Below are positions 5,818 through 9,115 of a stretch of DNA of 9,115 nucleotides, piece after piece. Location of the stretch: contig JASLEF010000038.1 of NCBI GenBank assembly GCA_030151245.1, forward strand, positions 1-9,115. Direction: 5' to 3'. Position numbers and translations under genes: made by a program. Every line of letters starts with the position of its first letter. The first letter of the stretch is position 1. The DNA comes from Ignatzschineria sp. (GTDB lineage: Bacteria; Pseudomonadota; Gammaproteobacteria; Cardiobacteriales; Wohlfahrtiimonadaceae). The notes under the pieces were generated by a model. That model had not been told where the DNA came from. It saw nothing but the letters and a program-made list of their open reading frames with translations, and did not search any database.

Positions 5818-6448
5818 AGTGATCGATTAACTCTCCTAAGCGCTGGTAGATTGAACGTGATACCTCATCTATCGATTGCATCGCATCCACCCTAAAAAAT
5901 TGCGAGCCTCTCTCTTTCGATAATGCTTTAAAGCCGGAAGAGACCGCCTCAAAAAATGCCAAGTTCTCCACTTCAAAGCGATCTTTCTCGCCACGACTCT
6001 GAACGCGTTTCATCCCCTCAACAATCGGAATATCAAACCAAAATGTGCAATCAGGACGAAGTGCTCCTTGAACCAAAGACTCTAGACTGGAGATCTTTTC
6101 CAACGCAATTCCGCGAGCATATCCTTGATAGGCATAACTAGACTCAGTAAATCGATCACAAAGCACCCATTTCCCAACGTTAATCGCTGGAAGAATAACC
6201 TTATCTAGATGTTCTGCCCGAGCTGCAAACATTAAGAGCAACTCGGTAACTTGCGCCATATCATCTTGCAATAACAAACCTCGGATTTTCTCACCTAATG
6301 CGGTTCCCCCAGGCTCCCTTGTTGTCACAACTTCAAAGCCTTTCGACTCTAAATAGCTTTTCACTCGAGAAATTTGCGTGGTCTTCCCGGCACCTTCTGT
6401 TCCTTCAAAAGTAATAAAAACCCCTTTTGAATGATCATCCTCTTTCAT
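5807..6448 (-). CDS. tmk: Tmk, thymidylate kinase
   Basis: A 213-residue cytoplasmic kinase converting dTMP to dTDP with ATP, an essential step of dTTP synthesis. The P-loop FEGTEGAGKTT spans residues 14-24. The TREPGGT motif (43-49) and the DRFTESSYAYQG segment (98-109) bind dTMP and carry the catalytic acidic and arginine residues. The LID reads SRGEKDRFE (151-159). Arginine in the LID rather than in the P-loop marks the E. coli-like type II enzyme. Length is normal for the family. The gene starts 19 bp after mltG and overlaps holB by 11 bp. No strong ribosome binding site precedes the ATG at 6448 (only GCGAAG), which suggests reinitiation from mltG translation. Confidence 0.96.
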   Translation of the reverse strand: MKEDDHSKGVFITFEGTEGAGKTTQISRVKSYLESKGFEVVTTREPGGTALGEKIRGLLLQDDMAQVTELLLMFAARAEHLDKVILPAINVGKWVLCDRFTESSYAYQGYARGIALEKISSLESLVQGALRPDCTFWFDIPIVEGMKRVQSRGEKDRFEVENLAFFEAVSSGFKALSKERGSQFFRVDAMQSIDEVSRSIYQRLGELIDHYAR

Positions 6449-6467
6449 GATACTTCGCCCTTATTGC

Positions 6468-7529
6468 TTATTGCCCATTACGTTCACGACGTCGATACTC
6501 TCGAACCGCCTTATTATGCTCCTCTAAAGTCGCCGAAAAGACATGTTCTCCAGAACCATCTCCTTTCGCGACAAAATAGAGTGTTTTCCCCTCTTTAGGG
6601 TCAATCGCCGCAAATATCGCCTCGCGACTAGGCATGGCAATAGGCGTCGGAGGAAGCCCGCTTCTCGTATAAGTGTTATAAGGGGTATCACGCTGCAAGT
6701 CACTCTGATAAATTTTACCGCGATAGCTATCCCCAAGACCATAAATAACCGTTGGATCTGTCTGTAACCGCATCCCTTTTTGTAAACGACGGGTAAAGAC
6801 CCCAGCGATTTCAGGGCGCTCACTAGCAACACCACTCTCTTTTTCAATAATAGATGCTAGTGTTAATAGCTCCCGTTTATTCTTAATCGGTAAATGAGGT
6901 TGACGCTTTTCCCACGCCTCATCGACAACTTTAGTCATTGCAGCATAACTACGCTTTAAGAGATCAGCATCTGAATAACTCTTAGGAAAAAAATAAGTAT
7001 CCGGAAGGAAATAGCCCTCGAAAGGCTCACCCTCTAAATCAAGTGCCGTCATCACCTCCTCATTCGTTAAACCCTTTAAGGTCTGATTGAGATGAGGTGA
7101 TTTCTCTAAAGCTTGGCGTAATTGAGAGAAATTCCAGCCTTCAATAATGGTAAAGTTATACTGCAATACCCGCCCACTTGTGATGATCGCTAATAGATCA
7201 TCAGGATATAATGTCGGCTGCAGCGAATACTCTCCCACCTTTAACTTACCAGCATCCCCAGTAAATCTAGCGTACCACTTAAAATAGAGTGCATTACGAA
7301 TGATGTTTTTACCCCTTAATAAGGTCACGACATCATCAATATTCATTCCTGGCGTAATCTCTAAAACAACTCCCTTTTCAGGAAGATTGACAGGGGTCTT
7401 CAAGAAGCTTTCAACATCTTTAGATACCACAAAAAAACCGCCTAAAAGCAGCATCAAAAAGATAATGACACTCACTTTTGACAAAAGGTAACGAAAAAAT
7501 GTATGAATTATTTTACCGATAAGTCTCAA
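6468..7529 (-). CDS. mltG: MltG, endolytic murein transglycosylase
   Basis: A 353-residue inner-membrane enzyme that cuts nascent peptidoglycan glycan strands and is thought to set strand length. A short basic N-terminus precedes one membrane segment at about residues 17-36. A LysM-like region follows (about 53-120, including VVLEITPGMNIDDVVTLL), and then the YceG catalytic domain. The catalytic glutamate is E229 in ASIIEKES, equivalent to E. coli Glu218, and the conserved text GMRLQTDPTVIYG, PYNTYTRSGLPPTPI and LYFVAKGDGS-HVFS follows. The start is a TTG at 7529-7527: an AAGAGG sits 6 bases before it, and the next in-frame Met (residue 26) would cut into the membrane segment. It begins 10 bp after fabF, with its ribosome binding site overlapping the fabF stop codon. 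The usual intervening gene pabC is missing. Confidence 0.96.
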   Translation of the reverse strand: MRLIGKIIHTFFRYLLSKVSVIIFLMLLLGGFFVVSKDVESFLKTPVNLPEKGVVLEITPGMNIDDVVTLLRGKNIIRNALYFKWYARFTGDAGKLKVGEYSLQPTLYPDDLLAIITSGRVLQYNFTIIEGWNFSQLRQALEKSPHLNQTLKGLTNEEVMTALDLEGEPFEGYFLPDTYFFPKSYSDADLLKRSYAAMTKVVDEAWEKRQPHLPIKNKRELLTLASIIEKESGVASERPEIAGVFTRRLQKGMRLQTDPTVIYGLGDSYRGKIYQSDLQRDTPYNTYTRSGLPPTPIAMPSREAIFAAIDPKEGKTLYFVAKGDGSGEHVFSATLEEHNKAVREYRRRERNGQ

Positions 7530-7542
7530 TGGGAACCTCTTA
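7523..7542 (-). promoter_or_regulatory. Ribosome binding site that fixes the mltG TTG start
   Basis: The minus strand reads TAAGAGG, in which TAA is the fabF stop codon, then TTCCCA, then the TTG start of mltG. The strong AAGAGG match at 6-base spacing supports the rare start codon and suggests that fabF and mltG translation are coupled. Confidence 0.75.
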
Positions 7543-8781
7543 ATCTAACTTTCTAAAGATTAAACTACCATTGGTTCCACCAAATCCAAATGAATTTGAT
7601 AGCACAACATTCAATGTCGCGGGTCTTGCCTCTTTTCCAACAATATTAAAGTTTGCCGTTTCTGGTTCTGGATTATCTAAATTGATAGTCGGCGGAATAA
7701 TTTGATCTCGAAGCGCTAAAATAGAAAATACAGCTTCAATCCCTCCTGCAGCGCCTAACAAATGTCCTGTCATTGACTTTGTAGAGCTGATTGCCACATC
7801 TTTAGTCGCCTCTTTGAAAGTTGATTTGACAGCCTCTAACTCCATCAAATCACCTACCGGCGTTGAGGTACCATGAGCATTAATATAATCAATTTCACTC
7901 GCCTCAATCCCGGCATCTTTAATGGCGGCATTCATACATAATGAAGCACCCTCTCCATCTGGCGAAGGACTTGTAATATGATACGCATCAGAACTCATGC
8001 CAAAACCAATCAGTTCACAATAGATATGTGCTCCGCGAGCTTTCGCGTGCTCATAATCTTCTAGCACAATCACCCCCGCACCATCTCCTAAAAGGAATCC
8101 ATCACGATCGACATCCCAGGGTCTAGATGCTTTTTCAGGATCATCATTACGACGAGATAATGCTCTTGCAGCAGCAAATCCGGCAACGCCTAATGGGGTT
8201 GTTGCCATTTCAGCGCCCCCTGCAAGCATCACATCAGCATCACCATGCTCAATCAAGCGCGCAGCTAAACCGATAGAATGCGTTGCTGAAGCACACGCTG
8301 TTACTGCGGCAATATTAGGTCCTTTCAATCCAGTAATAATCGATAATTGTCCAGATACCATATTCACAATTGAGCCAGGCACAAAAAAGGGACTTACCTT
8401 GCTCGGACCACGATCTCGTAACGTCGAATGATTCTCTTCAATCCCCGGTAAGCCACCGATACCCGATCCCACCATGGCGCCGACTCTCGAAGCATTATCA
8501 TCATTAATTTCAAGCCCCGAGTCTTTTAAGGCATCTAATCCTGCCGCAATTCCATACTGAATGAATAGATTCATTCGTCTTGCATCTCTAGGAGAAATAT
8601 ATTGTGAAATATCAAAATCTTTTACAGGAGCAGAAAATGTTACAGGAGATTCACTCGCATCAAACATTGTAATCGGTGCAGCACCGCTTTTTCCCGCTAA
8701 AATATTTTTCCAAGACTCTTCAAAATTATTTCCCACAGGTGTCACGGCACCAAGCCCTGTAACTACCACTCGACGTTTCAT
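7540..8781 (-). CDS. fabF: FabF, beta-ketoacyl-ACP synthase II
   Basis: A 413-residue condensing enzyme that elongates acyl-ACP with malonyl-ACP in type II fatty acid synthesis; the family also controls palmitoleate to cis-vaccenate elongation. The catalytic triad is intact and has E. coli numbering: C163 in TACASATHS, H303 in NAHGTSTPVGD, H340 in SMTGHLLGAAGG, with K335 nearby. The N-terminal RRVVVTGLGAVTPVGN and the C-terminal NSFGFGGTNGSL are the family ends, so the protein is complete. The ATG at 8781 follows AAGGGAG with 7-base spacing. It lies downstream of acpP, separated by a strong terminator, and just upstream of mltG. Expression probably depends on terminator read-through or on a weak promoter in 8782-8830, where TATGAT (8818-8813) is a candidate -10 without a good -35. 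Confidence 0.98.
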   Translation of the reverse strand: MKRRVVVTGLGAVTPVGNNFEESWKNILAGKSGAAPITMFDASESPVTFSAPVKDFDISQYISPRDARRMNLFIQYGIAAGLDALKDSGLEINDDNASRVGAMVGSGIGGLPGIEENHSTLRDRGPSKVSPFFVPGSIVNMVSGQLSIITGLKGPNIAAVTACASATHSIGLAARLIEHGDADVMLAGGAEMATTPLGVAGFAAARALSRRNDDPEKASRPWDVDRDGFLLGDGAGVIVLEDYEHAKARGAHIYCELIGFGMSSDAYHITSPSPDGEGASLCMNAAIKDAGIEASEIDYINAHGTSTPVGDLMELEAVKSTFKEATKDVAISSTKSMTGHLLGAAGGIEAVFSILALRDQIIPPTINLDNPEPETANFNIVGKEARPATLNVVLSNSFGFGGTNGSLIFRKLD

Positions 8782-8825
8782 TTAAAAACTCCCTTTATGC
8801 ATCTGTTTAAATATCATATCGAAAT

Positions 8826-8873
8826 AAAAAAAGCGACTGTGTAGAGCTTAAAATAAGTCCTAAACAGTCGCTT
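8826..8873 (-). terminator. Strong terminator hairpin between acpP and fabF
   Basis: On the minus strand AAGCGACTGT (8873-8864) pairs perfectly with ACAGTCGCTT (8840-8831). The 23 bases between them also fold: after one mismatch come five more pairs including a G-U, one mismatch, four pairs, and a TTT tip. The whole hairpin is thus 20 aligned positions with two mismatches. Seven T residues follow (8832-8826). It would end most acpP transcripts, which fits the family-wide need for far more ACP than FabF. Confidence 0.85.
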
Positions 8874-8965
8874 CTATTTACAATGTATAAACTTGATGAT
8901 TAATATTCACTTCAAAGAATTGAGTTATATTAAAGCTATCAGTTCAATACGTTGTAGATCAACTA

Positions 8966-9115
8966 TTATAAGTTAGCATTAACGTAGTCGATAGCCTGCT
9001 GAACTGTAGTAATTTTTTCTGCTTCTTCATCTGGAATATCGCAGTCAAATTCTTCTTCAAGAGCCATTACTAACTCAACAGTATCAAGTGAATCTGCACC
9101 TAAATCGTCAACGAA
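8966..9115 (-). CDS. acpP: AcpP, acyl carrier protein, C-terminal part
   Basis: The last 49 residues and TAA stop of acyl carrier protein, the soluble carrier of growing acyl chains in fatty acid synthesis. The window edge removes roughly the first 28-29 residues and the start. The phosphopantetheine attachment serine is seen in GADSLDTVEL (the ninth residue of the fragment, equivalent to E. coli Ser36), followed by VMALEEEFD, IPDEEAEKI and TTVQQAIDYV, nearly identical to E. coli. A cysteine occurs in EEEFDCDIP where E. coli has threonine. Partial only because of the window edge. Position upstream of fabF is the normal fab gene order. Confidence 0.98.
   Translation of the reverse strand, partial: FVDDLGADSLDTVELVMALEEEFDCDIPDEEAEKITTVQQAIDYVNANL

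Noticed and set aside
6524..6847. Minus-strand 107-codon frame inside mltG
   Set aside because: It is an out-of-frame shadow of the MltG catalytic domain, whose conserved motifs are in the other frame.
8561..8785. Plus-strand 74-codon frame opposite the fabF start
   Set aside because: Antisense to the strongly conserved FabF N-terminus; no ribosome binding site or protein features.

Overview
This window looks like chromosomal DNA of an AT-rich gammaproteobacterium. The gene orders acpP-fabF-mltG-tmk-holB and rsmH-ftsL-ftsI are typical of that class, and the proteins match the Escherichia coli families closely; the FabF catalytic residues even keep E. coli numbering. The low GC content, the compact spacing and the type IV pilin genes would fit a Cardiobacteriales-type organism such as Ignatzschineria or Wohlfahrtiimonas. 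That placement is an impression, not something the sequence proves.

Layout from the right edge, reading the minus strand: the 3' end of acpP; a strong terminator hairpin; then the tightly packed unit fabF, mltG, tmk, holB (fatty-acid elongation, glycan-strand cleavage, dTMP phosphorylation, clamp loader delta-prime). This unit ends at a perfect 34-bp palindrome (4738-4771) that also serves the converging plus-strand gene. The 317-bp gap after that plus-strand gene also holds four imperfect 14-bp tandem repeats.

The middle holds an accessory-looking segment. A plus-strand gene encodes an M48 zinc-metallopeptidase lipoprotein (3728-4522). Divergent from it on the minus strand is a type IV pilin with an unusually long leader (2966-3475). 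Next is a second, shorter protein (2428-2853) that has the pilin layout and the same disulfide-loop spacing but no recognisable prepilin cleavage site.

The left part is the start of the division and cell wall (dcw) cluster: rsmH, ftsL and the first half of ftsI, cut by the window edge just before its catalytic serine. The gene that usually opens this cluster, mraZ, is not there. However, three GTGG boxes at an exact 10-bp period, resembling an MraZ operator, lie directly before rsmH, downstream of a terminator that insulates it from the pilin-like gene.

Most of the window is ordinary core genome. The points most worth a second look are the operator without mraZ, the pilin-like protein without a processing site, and the 14-bp repeats. 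I found no RNA genes, insertion sequences, prophage genes or CRISPR arrays.
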